This document shows, in pieces, positions 1 through 8,873 of a stretch of 64,000 nt of DNA. The notes beneath the pieces are model-generated. The model was not told the DNA's origin, ran no database searches, and saw only the letters and a list, made by a program, of their open reading frames with translations. This DNA comes from Streptococcus suis (GTDB lineage Bacteria > Bacillota > Bacilli > Lactobacillales > Streptococcaceae): the NCBI RefSeq assembly GCF_002964045.1, contig NZ_POPB01000317.1:1-64000 (forward strand), given 5' to 3'. The position numbers and the translations under genes were made by a program. The stretch's first letter is position 1, and every line of letters begins with the position of its first letter.

Positions 1-26
1 CCAAGAGAGTAGAAACAGAAAGAAAA

Positions 27-86
27 ACACAGACAGTTCGGCTGGATTTCATCTGAAGCAGCTCAATCTGTCTGTGTATTTTTTTA
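27..86 (+). terminator. Rho-independent terminator of an upstream gene
   Basis: Inverted arms ACACAGACAG (27-36) and CTGTCTGTGT (68-77) are followed by a T-rich run. The loop is long (about 31 nt). It would end a plus-strand transcript entering from outside the window. Confidence 0.65.
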
Positions 87-383
87 GTTATTGGCTAGTT
101 TTTGCCCAGCCTCTTTTTATTTACGATTAAAATATATGGAAATCAACGTGATTCAGTTAAAAAAATACTGTCTAGAACATTGTAAATTGAAAACGGTTGG
201 ACTTTATTTTTCCATTTCATCGATTCTCTGTATTCTCTTAGTGCCATTTTTACTCCTTATGACGGTATTTTAAATGGCTATTCACTATTGTAAGCAAGAT
301 GTCACATACCTAGACATCTGCTGGATTAATGTCATGATGGGGTAGAAAATGATCAAGTAGTCTTTGAGAGTCACAGGGCATAG
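87..383. other. Intergenic stretch, no convincing gene
   Basis: About 300 bases between the left-edge terminator and the metF terminator. A 45-codon frame from ATG 136 to 273 could encode a short peptide with a hydrophobic C-terminal half. It has no recognisable ribosome binding site or promoter, so I do not call it a gene. Nothing else stands out. Confidence 0.5.
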
Positions 384-411
384 AATAAAACCCTGAGCTT
401 GGGCTCAGGGG
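384..411 (-). terminator. Terminator of the metE-metF operon
   Basis: Perfect 8-bp stem CCCTGAGC (391-398) / GCTCAGGG (403-410) with a 4-nt loop. Read on the minus strand it is followed by TTTTATT, directly after the metF stop. Confidence 0.85.
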
Positions 412-418
412 GAGTTTT

Positions 419-1279
419 CTAACTATAATGTTTGAATAGCGAATGAGTTGCTTGATGGATGGTGCGAGCCGTTTCTGCATTATTCATGGTATAAAGATGG
501 ACACCTGCGACATCATTGGTTACCAAATCGACAATCTGATCAACGGCATAGGCTAGGCCAGCTGCACGTAGGGATTCAGGATTGTGCTCGTATTTTTCCA
601 AGATGGCCTTGAATTTACGAGGGAGGCGAATATTCTCACAAGTTTTCAAGAGACGAAGTGCCTGATTCCTGTTGATGATAGGCATAATACCTGCGATAAT
701 AGGCACTTCGATGTCTGCGAGAGAACATTTCTCCTGAAAGTTATAAAATGCTTCGTTATCGAAGAAGAGTTGCGTGACCAAGGTTGAGCAACCAGCATCA
801 ACTTTCTTCTTCAAATTTTTGATGTCGGATACAGAATTTGGTGACTCAGGATGAACTTCAGGATAACAGGCTCCGATAATGTCAAAATGTGGAGCTTCTT
901 CCTTGATAAAGGAAATCAAGTCAGTTGCATACTGGAAGTCCTCTTTAGGGGGAATACCTTCAATAATGTCGCCACGAAGGGCTAATATCTGGTGAACGCC
1001 GATTTCATCAAGAGAGTGCAGCACAGACCGAACCTTTTCTTTGGTTAAGTAGGCGGCTGGTAAATGGGCAATGGTTGGGATATGTAACTCGTTGTGTACA
1101 TGGTCAGCCAATTTAACAGTCGTTTCTTCTACGTTAAGGTTGTTATTGCTACAAGTCACACTGATAAAATGAGGGGCCAAACCCTGCATCTCATCAAGTG
1201 TTAGGAGTATCTTTTCATTGCCTACTTCTGGTTTTGGAGGAAAAATTTCAAATGAGAGACTTGGGGTTTGACCAATCAT
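419..1279 (-). CDS. metF: 5,10-methylenetetrahydrofolate reductase
   Basis: MetF-type flavoprotein of 286 residues, the usual length. It reduces 5,10-methylene-THF to 5-methyl-THF, the methyl donor for MetE next door. The N-terminal segment with FEIFPPK and the motif ALRGD near residue 100 are typical of the TIM-barrel family. The ATG at 1279 lies 3 nt after the metE stop, and its binding site AAGGA lies inside the metE 3' end, so the two are cotranscribed and probably translationally coupled. A minus-strand terminator follows. Expected to follow the methionine regulation inferred upstream of metE. Function is confident from family and operon. Confidence 0.95.
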   Translation of the reverse strand: MIGQTPSLSFEIFPPKPEVGNEKILLTLDEMQGLAPHFISVTCSNNNLNVEETTVKLADHVHNELHIPTIAHLPAAYLTKEKVRSVLHSLDEIGVHQILALRGDIIEGIPPKEDFQYATDLISFIKEEAPHFDIIGACYPEVHPESPNSVSDIKNLKKKVDAGCSTLVTQLFFDNEAFYNFQEKCSLADIEVPIIAGIMPIINRNQALRLLKTCENIRLPRKFKAILEKYEHNPESLRAAGLAYAVDQIVDLVTNDVAGVHLYTMNNAETARTIHQATHSLFKHYS

Positions 1280-1282
1280 AAA

Positions 1283-3532
1283 TTAGAGTTCCTTTCTGGC
1301 TGCCTTAGCTGCTTGGGTCAAGTGGATAAGGCTAGATTTTGTTTCTGATTCGCCACGCGTTTTAAGACCGCAGTCTGGGTTAATCCAAACTTTTTCTTTC
1401 GGTACTTTTGCAAGGATGGCTTGGATAGTGTGTGCAATTTCATCAACTGCAGGGACACGTGGAGAGTGGATGTCATATACACCAGGACCTACCTGAGTTT
1501 GGAAGTTCTTAGCCTTGAGTTCATCGAGGATGACTAGATTTGAACGGCTAGCTTCAAAGGAGATAACGTCCGCATCCATATTGTCGATGGCAGGAATGAT
1601 GTCTGTAAATTCGCTATAGCACATGTGAGTATGGATTTGTGTGTCTGGTGCAACAGTTGAGTGAACCAAACGGAAGGCTGGAATTGCCCAGTCAAGATAC
1701 TCGCTGTACCAGTCGCTACGGCGGAGTGGTAATTTTTCACGAAGTGCTGCTTCGTCGATTTGGATAATCTTGATACCTGCAGCTTCAAGGTCGAGAACTT
1801 CTTCCTTGATAGCAAGGGCGATTTGAAGAGTTGACTCTTTGATAGAGATATCTTCACGTGGGAATGACCAGTTGAGGATGGTTACAGGACCTGTCAACAT
1901 CCCTTTGACTGGTTTGTTGGTACGGCTTTGTGCATAGCTAGACCATTTAACAGTAATTGGGTTCAAGCGAGTAACATCACCCCAGATGATTGGTGGTTTT
2001 ACTCCACGAAGTCCATAAGATTGGACCCAACCGTTTTTGCTGAAGAGGTAGCCAGATAGGTTTTCACCGAAGTATTCAACCATGTCGTTGCGTTCAAATT
2101 CACCGTGAACCAGTACATCGAAGTCAACTTCTTCCTGCCACTTGATCCACTCATCCGTACGTGCTTCTACAAAAGCATCGTACTCTGCTTCGGTAATTTC
2201 GCCACGGCGGAAAGCCAAACGTGTGCTACGAACGTCCTTGGTTTGAGGGAAGGATCCGATAGTAGTTGTTGGAAGAAGGGGTAGGTTCAATTTTTCGCGT
2301 TGAATAGCTTCACGTTCTGCAAAGACAGGGAGACGAGTGTAGTCTGCATCAGTCAAACCTGCCAAGCGGTCTGCAAGAGCTGCATCACGACCAACACGCT
2401 CAAGGGCAAATAGCTCCTTGTTGGCTGTGAGAGCCGCTTCCCCTTGACCATTACGGATAGCATCCAAATCGCGCAACTCGCTCAATTTTTCAACCGCAAA
2501 GGCAAAGTGATTGAGGATAGCTGGCTCAAATACTTCATTAGCTGTAGTAAATGGTACATGAAGAAGGGAACAAGAAGTTGTTAGAACGACATGTTCAGCT
2601 GGGATAGCCTCCAAGACAGCAAAGCTCTTTTCATAGTTGTTACGCCAGATGTTTTTACCGTTGACGATACCAGCGTAGAGGGTCTTATCAGTCGGGAAGC
2701 CTGTTGCTACAAGTGCAGCTGTTTCCTTACCTTCTACAAAGTCAAGACCGATGGCATCGACTGGTAGGTTTGTTAATTCTGTGTAAATATCACGCACATC
2801 TCCGAAGTAGGTTTGGATAAGGACTTGCAAGCCTTTCTTGTCTGCTAATAGAGTTTGGTAAATATTGAGGAAAAGGGCTTTTTCTTCAGCAGTCAAATCC
2901 TTGACCAAGCTAGGCTCGTCTAACTGAATTTTTTCAGCACCAAGTTCTACCAATTTTGCAAATACTTGTCCATAGGCAGCAACCAAGCTATCTGCTACAT
3001 CTTCAGCTTTCAGACCTTCTTCAAAATCAGTTAATTGCAAGAGAGTGAATGGACCAATCAAAACTGGACGAGTAATAATTCCCAGATCCTTTGCTTCTTG
3101 GAATTCATCGAAAATCTTATGACCAGCTAGTTTGATTTCTGTGTCTTTTTCAATAGTTGGAACGATATAGTGGTAGTTGGTGTTGAACCATTTTTTCATT
3201 GGTCTAGCACGAACATCACCCTTATCTCCTTGGTAGCCACGCGCCAACGCAAAGTATTTTTCAAGGTCAGTCAAGTCAAGCTCTTGAACGGCTTTTGGTA
3301 CGATGTTGAAGAGTACAGCTGCATCCAAAACATTGTCATAGTGTGAGAAGTCATTGCTTGGGATTTCAGTAATGCCAGCTTCTTTAACAATAGTCCAGTG
3401 CTTTGCACGCAGGTCTTTAGCTGCTGTCAAGAGCTCTTCTTGTGGAATTTCATTTCTAAAGTATTTTTCAGTGATAAATTTTAATTCACGGTGTTCTCCG
3501 ATACGTGGGAAGCCGATAATAGTTGTTGTCAT
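1283..3532 (-). CDS. metE: Cobalamin-independent methionine synthase
   Basis: 5-Methyltetrahydropteroyltriglutamate-homocysteine methyltransferase, 749 residues, normal for MetE. It transfers the methyl group of 5-methyl-THF to homocysteine in the last step of methionine synthesis. The N-terminal TIGFPRIG motif, the C-terminal zinc region (HTHMCYSEF) and the late cysteine in [10 protein letters not shown] are visible. I chose ATG 3532 over the longer frame from 3586 because [12 protein letters not shown] is the canonical start and GGAGGA lies just upstream. First gene of the metE-metF operon, with a MET-box-like palindrome about 85-100 bp upstream. Confidence 0.97.
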   Translation of the reverse strand: MTTTIIGFPRIGEHRELKFITEKYFRNEIPQEELLTAAKDLRAKHWTIVKEAGITEIPSNDFSHYDNVLDAAVLFNIVPKAVQELDLTDLEKYFALARGYQGDKGDVRARPMKKWFNTNYHYIVPTIEKDTEIKLAGHKIFDEFQEAKDLGIITRPVLIGPFTLLQLTDFEEGLKAEDVADSLVAAYGQVFAKLVELGAEKIQLDEPSLVKDLTAEEKALFLNIYQTLLADKKGLQVLIQTYFGDVRDIYTELTNLPVDAIGLDFVEGKETAALVATGFPTDKTLYAGIVNGKNIWRNNYEKSFAVLEAIPAEHVVLTTSCSLLHVPFTTANEVFEPAILNHFAFAVEKLSELRDLDAIRNGQGEAALTANKELFALERVGRDAALADRLAGLTDADYTRLPVFAEREAIQREKLNLPLLPTTTIGSFPQTKDVRSTRLAFRRGEITEAEYDAFVEARTDEWIKWQEEVDFDVLVHGEFERNDMVEYFGENLSGYLFSKNGWVQSYGLRGVKPPIIWGDVTRLNPITVKWSSYAQSRTNKPVKGMLTGPVTILNWSFPREDISIKESTLQIALAIKEEVLDLEAAGIKIIQIDEAALREKLPLRRSDWYSEYLDWAIPAFRLVHSTVAPDTQIHTHMCYSEFTDIIPAIDNMDADVISFEASRSNLVILDELKAKNFQTQVGPGVYDIHSPRVPAVDEIAHTIQAILAKVPKEKVWINPDCGLKTRGESETKSSLIHLTQAAKAARKEL

Positions 3533-3615
3533 AGGATTTCCTCCAAAATTATTTCTATGTTCATATCCTAACAGAAAAGCAAACACTTGTATAATTGTAA
3601 AAAATTAGAGATAGT

Positions 3616-3632
3616 TATAAGTATTGACTATA
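3616..3632 (-). promoter_or_regulatory. Candidate MET-box upstream of metE
   Basis: TATAA (3616-3620), 7 nt, CTATA (3628-3632), extended by flanking GT and AC to GTTATAA-N7-CTATAAC. The architecture fits the streptococcal MetR/MtaR box as I remember it (TATAG-N7-CTATA). The same 21-bp pattern occurs upstream of metQ (8771-8791). Likely a LysR-type activator site for metE-metF; inferred, not shown. Confidence 0.55.
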
Positions 3633-3749
3633 ACGGATGAAAAATGAGCTACTTTTTGATATTTCTACTATATAAAAGTCTGAAAAACGCCTGTTTATCA
3701 AGCTTGACTTTTTAATTCCGGCTCCGATATAGTTTTTTCTTAAGCCTGG

Positions 3750-3766
3750 TATAGATTTTATCTATG
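3750..3766. promoter_or_regulatory. Second MET-box-like palindrome in the metE upstream region
   Basis: ATAGAT-TTT-ATCTAT is a perfect 6-bp inverted repeat within TATAG-N7-CTATG. It lies about 220 bp upstream of metE and 146 bp upstream of the divergent amidotransferase gene, so the target is uncertain. The rest of 3533-3911 is AT-rich and gene-free. Confidence 0.3.
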
Positions 3767-3854
3767 GAAGGGTAACAGGCATGCTCATGCTTGAGAGCAA
3801 TAGTTTATTGGTCGGTCTGATAGTTATTTTTTATCGGCCCATAAAACTTCTATA

Positions 3855-3884
3855 TTAGACAGGCTTGGCTGGTCGTGTTAAAAT
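3855..3884 (+). promoter_or_regulatory. Candidate promoter of the amidotransferase gene
   Basis: TTAGAC (3855-3860), 18-nt spacer, TAAAAT (3879-3884), about 28 nt before the start codon. Moderate match to sigma-A consensus. Confidence 0.45.
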
Positions 3885-3911
3885 GTAAAAAATCACAGAA
3901 AGGAGTTTCTC

Positions 3912-4601
3912 ATGGGAAAAGTCATTATTGGAATTTCAGGAAATGAACAAGAATTTCCAACAAAATCTGGTCGAGTTTACGTGACAGTTGCGCGTGAATT
4001 GGCAGACAGTGTTCGTCAGGCAGGTGGTGTCCCAATGGTCATCCCGATGGGAACTCCTGATTTAGCCAAAGACTATATCGACATGATTGATAAGTTGATT
4101 TTATCAGGTGGTCAACATGTTGATCCAAGTCTGTATGGGCAAGAACGTTTAATTGATAGTGATGATTACCTATTGGAGCGTGACGAATTTGAATTGGCTT
4201 TGATTAAAGAAGCACTCCGCCAAGGGAAACCGATATTTGCGGTCTGCCGTGGCATGCAGTTGCTCAATGTCGCACTTGGTGGTAGCTTAGAACAGGAAGT
4301 GGCTGACCATTGGCAAGAGGATATAGAAGGAACTTCGCATCGTTTGCAGGTTAAACCTAAAAGTCGTGTTAGTCAACTATTTGCTCAAGGAAGCTCCATC
4401 AATTCTTTCCATCATCAGCGGATCAAAGATTTGGCACCTGGTTTGGTGGCAACTGGTCTGGATCTGAGAGACGGTACGATTGAGGCCTATGAAAGCAAGG
4501 GCAAGCAGGCCCTGTTTGGTCTTCAATGGCACCCAGAATTTCTATACAATGACTGCAAACAGCATAGAAACTTATTTCAGTATCTGGTGGAGGTATTTTA
4601 G
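3912..4601 (+). CDS. Class I glutamine amidotransferase-like (peptidase C26, PuuD-type)
   Basis: A 229-residue protein of the gamma-glutamyl-gamma-aminobutyrate hydrolase / peptidase C26 family. The nucleophile elbow FAVCRGMQLLN supplies the catalytic Cys (about residue 113), and QWHPEF near the C-terminus supplies the His. Such proteins hydrolyse gamma-glutamyl amide bonds. The true substrate here is unknown, and no putrescine pathway genes are nearby. AAAGGAG precedes the ATG. It is monocistronic, between its own promoter and a strong terminator, and divergent from metE. Confidence 0.85.
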   Translation: MGKVIIGISGNEQEFPTKSGRVYVTVARELADSVRQAGGVPMVIPMGTPDLAKDYIDMIDKLILSGGQHVDPSLYGQERLIDSDDYLLERDEFELALIKEALRQGKPIFAVCRGMQLLNVALGGSLEQEVADHWQEDIEGTSHRLQVKPKSRVSQLFAQGSSINSFHHQRIKDLAPGLVATGLDLRDGTIEAYESKGKQALFGLQWHPEFLYNDCKQHRNLFQYLVEVF

Positions 4602-4613
4602 TCATATTCTTTG

Positions 4614-4637
4614 CACTCAAGTAATTGAGTGTTTTTT
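4614..4637 (+). terminator. Rho-independent terminator
   Basis: Perfect stem CACTCAA (4614-4620) / TTGAGTG (4625-4631), 4-nt loop, then TTTTTT. Confidence 0.9.
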
Positions 4638-4659
4638 GTAATAATTTGCCAGTAAATAC

Positions 4660-4688
4660 TTTATAAATCAGATAAAATTGTATATAAT
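4660..4688 (+). promoter_or_regulatory. Promoter of the surface protein gene
   Basis: TTTATA (4660-4665), 17-nt spacer, consensus TATAAT (4683-4688), followed by a strong ribosome binding site AGGAGG six nucleotides before the ATG at 4712. Confidence 0.7.
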
Positions 4689-4711
4689 AACACTAATTAA
4701 AGGAGGGCTAT

Positions 4712-7700
4712 ATGATTAAGAAATGTCAAGAATCCAAAGGTTATGGAAGTATTAGAAAAGGTATTCATGGGGCAGTCGGAGTGCTAGCCCTAGGTTTGCT
4801 GTTTTCTACTACGGCTGTTGTTTATGCTGATGAAGTGAGTGAGAATACTCCCACAACAGCAAGTTCTGAACAAGTTATAAATGCTTCAGAAACTGTTGAA
4901 TTAACTGCAGATAATGATGTCGCAACATCAACTTCAACTGGAACTATAGGAAACGAGGGGACTTCGGAGGTTGAAACCACGACAGCTACAAATTCTTTGG
5001 TAGCAGAAGCGGTTTCTTCAACTGCTGTAGAAACAAGTAATGCAAATGGGGAGTCAATTTCAACTACACCAGATTCAAATACGGATTTAGCGGTCAATAT
5101 TTCACCGGCCAGCGCTTCAGCAATAGATGGAGCTGCAGAGGTATTGGAAGACCGTACAGCACCCAAACTGGTTTCTTATACATTAGATAAAACCGATTAT
5201 CAATCAGGTGAAACTGTAACCTTAACAGTTGATTCTGAGGAAGATAGCAACCTTGCGACTGTATCTGCAGATTTTAGCTCATCAGATGGTAGACAAAGTC
5301 TTTATTTTTCTTCTAGCAGTGTCGAAAAGTTGGCAAATGGCTTATATCGTTCAGTATTAACTAGTTCAATTCCAGAAAATCGCCCAAGTGACATTTATAA
5401 TTTAACTTTTATATCTCTAAGAGATGAGATTGGAAATAATGTAACTTATTATGATTCTTCAAACAATTCATGGTCAGAACATACATTTGCACCACTTTCG
5501 ATGACGGTTACTGGTACAGTGACCGACCGTACCGCACCCAAACTGGTTTCCTATACATTAGACAAAAGGGAATATCGGGCAGGTGAAACGGTAACCTTAA
5601 CGGTTGATTCTGAGGAAGATAGCAACCTTGCGACTGTATCTGCAGATTTTAGCTCATCAGATGGTAGACAAAGTCTTTATTTTTCTTCTAGCAGTGTCGA
5701 AAAGTTGGCAAATGGCTTATATCGTTCAGTATTAACTAGTTCAATTCCAGAAAATCGCCCAAGTGACATTTATAATTTAACTTTTATATCTCTAAGAGAT
5801 GAGATTGGAAATAATGTAACTTATTATGATTCTTCAAACAATTCATGGTCAGAACATACATTTGCACCACTTTCGATGACGGTTAACAGTATTACTTCAG
5901 GTTCAGTCTTGATTCATTATCAACTTGAAGATGGGACTGCCATAGCTGAAGACAAGAGAATTTCGGGCGTAGTGTCAACGTTAGCATTGGGTTCGGAAGA
6001 ACCAGTTGCGACAGGGATTACATACGATACTAGTGGCGAAGCTCCATTACTTCTGAACGGCATGGATGGTAGGCAATATTATAAGGTTAAAGTAGACGGT
6101 GTAGAGCAGGGGCTTTTGAAAGCTGGTTTGACGAAAATAACCTATACCTATACACCTTATTTAGTATCCACAGAGCAGGTCGAAAAGAAAACAGGCAAAG
6201 TGATTGTTCAGTATCAAACAAGGACAGGGCAAACGCTTAAAGAATCAGTAGAAGCTGTTCCAGAGACATTGATTAGTTATCGTGAAAAGACAATTTATGC
6301 AGATGGATCAGAGAGTTTGTCAGAACCAATTCAAAACTATCCAACTTTCTATGCCTATGATTATCAAGTACAGAAAATTGAGCAAAATGGCAAAATTTAT
6401 AGATTATCTTATGAGAACCAACCTTCTCTCTATGGAGAACTTGTAGAAGGCGATACGGTATTGACCCTACAGTATATTCCGATTCCTAAATTGGAATCCC
6501 TGATATTTGATAAAGAGTCTTACCAGCCTGGGGACAACCTGACTGCAAGTTTTGTGGTTTCGTCTGAAGAGGAGATGGAGCGTATTTACTTTGATCTATC
6601 TGATAAAAAATTAACCAGTCAGTATGTGCTTAGAGGAGAGAGTAATAACCCAATCAAGCTAGTGGATGGACTATATCGCTTTGATGTAACTGTACCAATA
6701 GCAAGTGATTATCCTAGGTCAGACTTATCTTTAGATTTTGTTTATTTGAATGCTAAAAACGAAAGTTCATCAAATAGTTTTTCAGAACCTGAAATTATTC
6801 AAAATATTACTACCCAGGCTATCGTCAACTCACCTAATATTGTTAGTGATTTTACCGCACCTAAGTTTATAGAGTTAGAAACTAGTCGAAATGAAGCTAA
6901 ACAAGGTGAAACAGTCGAAGTGGTACTTTTAGTGGAAGATGATTCAAATATCGCATCTGTTAATCTCGGATTTGAAAGTGAGTCAGGAATACTCCGATTT
7001 GGCGAAAATATTACCAATATTGAGCAATTGGAGGGTAATAAAAAAAGGATAACCTTATCGGAAACAATTCACTATTCTTATTCGCTAGGTCAATATGAGT
7101 TGAAGTATTTATATCTGACAGATATTTATGGCAATACGAGTTATTTATCTACTGTTGATAGTTTGCCTGCGAAATCCATAGTTGTCAATCAGTCTACTGA
7201 TGTAGAGAATGTAAATCCTGTTGTAGAAACGACAGTGGTAACCAATATTGAGGTTGTTGAAAAATCGAGTGGGCAAGTACTCATTCGCACGAATTTCCAA
7301 GGTGAAGACCATGAAGCAATGAAACAATTGATTCGTGAGCTAATTTCAGCATATGAAAAAGAACATGGTGTAACATTTGACTTAGCTGGTGCGGGGGGGA
7401 CTCAAATCTCTTCAAGGTCAGTTACCGTTGGAAATCGAACTCAAACTGATGTAATTCGTTCATACCAGCAACTGGTTGTAAACACATCGGATACTCCTCT
7501 GCCTGAAATTGAGAAAAGACTTCTACCAGAAGGTGTGATTTATGATAATTCAACTATCAGGCAAGCCTTATATACTATTCAATTTAAAGATGGGGAATCA
7601 ACTGTTAAAGAGAGTCGCCGAGTTGCAAACTCCACAATTGATAGCATTATTCGTGATGAAAGCAATGGTATTGATGAGAAGGCATATTATTTTGAATCTG

Positions 7701-8692
7701 TTGAGGTAAGTCAAGGTTTCACTTCAATTTTTAGTAGCGACTTGAATTATAATGGTCCCTTTTATGAAATTATTGTCAATTTGAAATCAAACTCGAAAGT
7801 AGAAAATTCGGGATCAATAACTCCGCCGATAGAGGTTGTTCCACCAGCTACTGAGACCCCAATTTCCCCAACAGAAGTCGAGTTACCAATCGTAGAAACA
7901 CCGGTCACTCCAATAGAAGAGAGCTCTCCAGTGGACGAAACACCGGTCACTCCAACAGAAGAGAACTCTCCAGTGGACGAAACACCGGTCACTCCAACAG
8001 AAGAGAACTCTCCAGTAGACGAAACACCGGTCACTCCAACAGAAGTCGAGTTACCAATCGTAGAAACACCGGTCACTCCAATAGAAGAGAGCTCTCCAGT
8101 GGACGAAACACCGGTCACTCCAACAGAAGAGAACTCTCCAGTGGACGAAACACCGGTCACTCCAACAGAAGAGAACTCTCCAGTAGACGAAACACCGGTC
8201 ACTCCAACTGAAGAGAGCACCCCAGTTGAAGACACACCGGTCACTCCAACAGAAAAAAGCACCCCAGTTGTAGAAACACCGGTCACTCCAACTGAAGAGA
8301 GCACCCCAGTTGAAGACACACCGGTCTCTCCAGTCGAATTGAGCACTCCAGTTGAAGACACACCGTCATCTCCAGTCGAATCGAGCACCTCAGTTGAAGA
8401 CACACCGTCATCTCCAACAGAAGTAGTACCATCAGTGACTGAAAACTCAAGTATCCCAACTAAGGTAGATAAGTTGGTTAGCGAAGCACCACTACAATTA
8501 ACAAAGGAAAATACTCATGATGAGGATTTGTCTTCAGCAACTACCGTTTCGGGACAGAAAGTAGAAACTGAAAAAACGTCGGCTCCTACTTTACCTAGAA
8601 CGAATGGTCATCAGTCAAAACTACCAATTTTGGCGGGACTTGCACTTCTTAGCCTAACTGTAGCTAAAAGAAAAAATGATTTCTTAGGCTAG
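4712..8692 (+). CDS. Sortase-anchored repeat surface protein (YSIRK signal, LPRTN motif)
   Basis: A 1326-residue secreted wall protein. The YGSIRKG motif and a hydrophobic segment end near VYADE (residue ~41), a YSIRK-type signal peptide. A Ser/Thr-rich stretch follows to ~145. Then come two almost identical 125-residue domains (~147-271 and ~272-392, each starting DRTAPKLVSYTLDK), MucBP-like segments (~393-590), and two diverged copies of the first domain (~593-690 and ~713 onward). A proline-rich repeat with a 14-residue period (PVTPTEENSPVDET) spans ~1050-1240. The C-terminus has LPRTN instead of LPXTG, a hydrophobic span and KRKN. Probably an adhesin spanning the wall on a proline stalk; the ligand is unknown. 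Own promoter and terminator. Confidence 0.88.
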   Translation: MIKKCQESKGYGSIRKGIHGAVGVLALGLLFSTTAVVYADEVSENTPTTASSEQVINASETVELTADNDVATSTSTGTIGNEGTSEVETTTATNSLVAEAVSSTAVETSNANGESISTTPDSNTDLAVNISPASASAIDGAAEVLEDRTAPKLVSYTLDKTDYQSGETVTLTVDSEEDSNLATVSADFSSSDGRQSLYFSSSSVEKLANGLYRSVLTSSIPENRPSDIYNLTFISLRDEIGNNVTYYDSSNNSWSEHTFAPLSMTVTGTVTDRTAPKLVSYTLDKREYRAGETVTLTVDSEEDSNLATVSADFSSSDGRQSLYFSSSSVEKLANGLYRSVLTSSIPENRPSDIYNLTFISLRDEIGNNVTYYDSSNNSWSEHTFAPLSMTVNSITSGSVLIHYQLEDGTAIAEDKRISGVVSTLALGSEEPVATGITYDTSGEAPLLLNGMDGRQYYKVKVDGVEQGLLKAGLTKITYTYTPYLVSTEQVEKKTGKVIVQYQTRTGQTLKESVEAVPETLISYREKTIYADGSESLSEPIQNYPTFYAYDYQVQKIEQNGKIYRLSYENQPSLYGELVEGDTVLTLQYIPIPKLESLIFDKESYQPGDNLTASFVVSSEEEMERIYFDLSDKKLTSQYVLRGESNNPIKLVDGLYRFDVTVPIASDYPRSDLSLDFVYLNAKNESSSNSFSEPEIIQNITTQAIVNSPNIVSDFTAPKFIELETSRNEAKQGETVEVVLLVEDDSNIASVNLGFESESGILRFGENITNIEQLEGNKKRITLSETIHYSYSLGQYELKYLYLTDIYGNTSYLSTVDSLPAKSIVVNQSTDVENVNPVVETTVVTNIEVVEKSSGQVLIRTNFQGEDHEAMKQLIRELISAYEKEHGVTFDLAGAGGTQISSRSVTVGNRTQTDVIRSYQQLVVNTSDTPLPEIEKRLLPEGVIYDNSTIRQALYTIQFKDGESTVKESRRVANSTIDSIIRDESNGIDEKAYYFESVEVSQGFTSIFSSDLNYNGPFYEIIVNLKSNSKVENSGSITPPIEVVPPATETPISPTEVELPIVETPVTPIEESSPVDETPVTPTEENSPVDETPVTPTEENSPVDETPVTPTEVELPIVETPVTPIEESSPVDETPVTPTEENSPVDETPVTPTEENSPVDETPVTPTEESTPVEDTPVTPTEKSTPVVETPVTPTEESTPVEDTPVSPVELSTPVEDTPSSPVESSTSVEDTPSSPTEVVPSVTENSSIPTKVDKLVSEAPLQLTKENTHDEDLSSATTVSGQKVETEKTSAPTLPRTNGHQSKLPILAGLALLSLTVAKRKNDFLG
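5228..5885 (+). repeat. Intragenic domain duplication, 375-bp period
   Basis: Bases about 5229-5510 recur at 5604-5885 with no difference that I can find across about 282 bp. The preceding ~80 bp of each unit differ at several positions. Each unit encodes one 125-residue domain of the surface protein. Confidence 0.9.
7877..8212 (+). repeat. Tandem 168-bp higher-order repeat in the proline-rich stalk
   Basis: Two consecutive 168-bp copies (7877-8044 and 8045-8212), essentially identical. Each is made of four 42-bp (14-residue) subunits. More diverged 42-bp units continue to about 8430. Likely variable in copy number by slippage or recombination. Confidence 0.9.
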
Positions 8693-8713
8693 CAAACTGG
8701 GAAGTTATTATGA

Positions 8714-8740
8714 AAGAGGGAACTAGCTTCCCTCTTTTTA
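8714..8740 (+). terminator. Terminator of the surface protein gene
   Basis: Perfect 9-bp stem AAGAGGGAA (8714-8722) / TTCCCTCTT (8728-8736), 5-nt loop, then TTTA. Confidence 0.85.
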
Positions 8741-8772
8741 TTATCAATTCTTATAATTGCAAGGGTATTTGT

Positions 8773-8789
8773 TATAATTAAAACTTATA
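8773..8789 (+). promoter_or_regulatory. Candidate MET-box upstream of metQ
   Basis: TATAA (8773-8777), 7 nt, TTATA (8785-8789), extended by flanking bases to a perfect GTTATAA-N7-TTATAAC palindrome. It matches the element upstream of metE in arms and spacing. A weak promoter (TTAGTC 8811, 18 nt, TAAGAT 8835-8840) lies downstream, so the site is in an activator position. Confidence 0.55.
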
Positions 8790-8873
8790 ACACTCTATAA
8801 AAAAAGCCAATTAGTCAGATTGACTTTTCTGTGTTAAGATAGTCTCAGTTCAATAAATTAAGGAGATATTTTT

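Noticed and set aside
91-273. 60-codon frame after the left-edge terminator
   Set aside because: No ribosome binding site or promoter. The hydrophobic tail could arise from AT-rich sequence. Described only as an intergenic stretch.
3533-3586. Eighteen-codon N-terminal extension of metE
   Set aside because: It runs through the metE ribosome binding site and is absent from the canonical MetE start.
7762-8403. 213-codon open frame on the minus strand across the proline-rich repeats
   Set aside because: It is a mirror of the 42-bp coding repeat of the surface protein. The open antisense frame follows from the repeat's composition, and it has no ribosome binding site or promoter.
7840-8430. Regular short repeats resembling a CRISPR array
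   Set aside because: The repeats are in frame, encode PVTPTEE units, and have no unique spacers. They are protein repeats.
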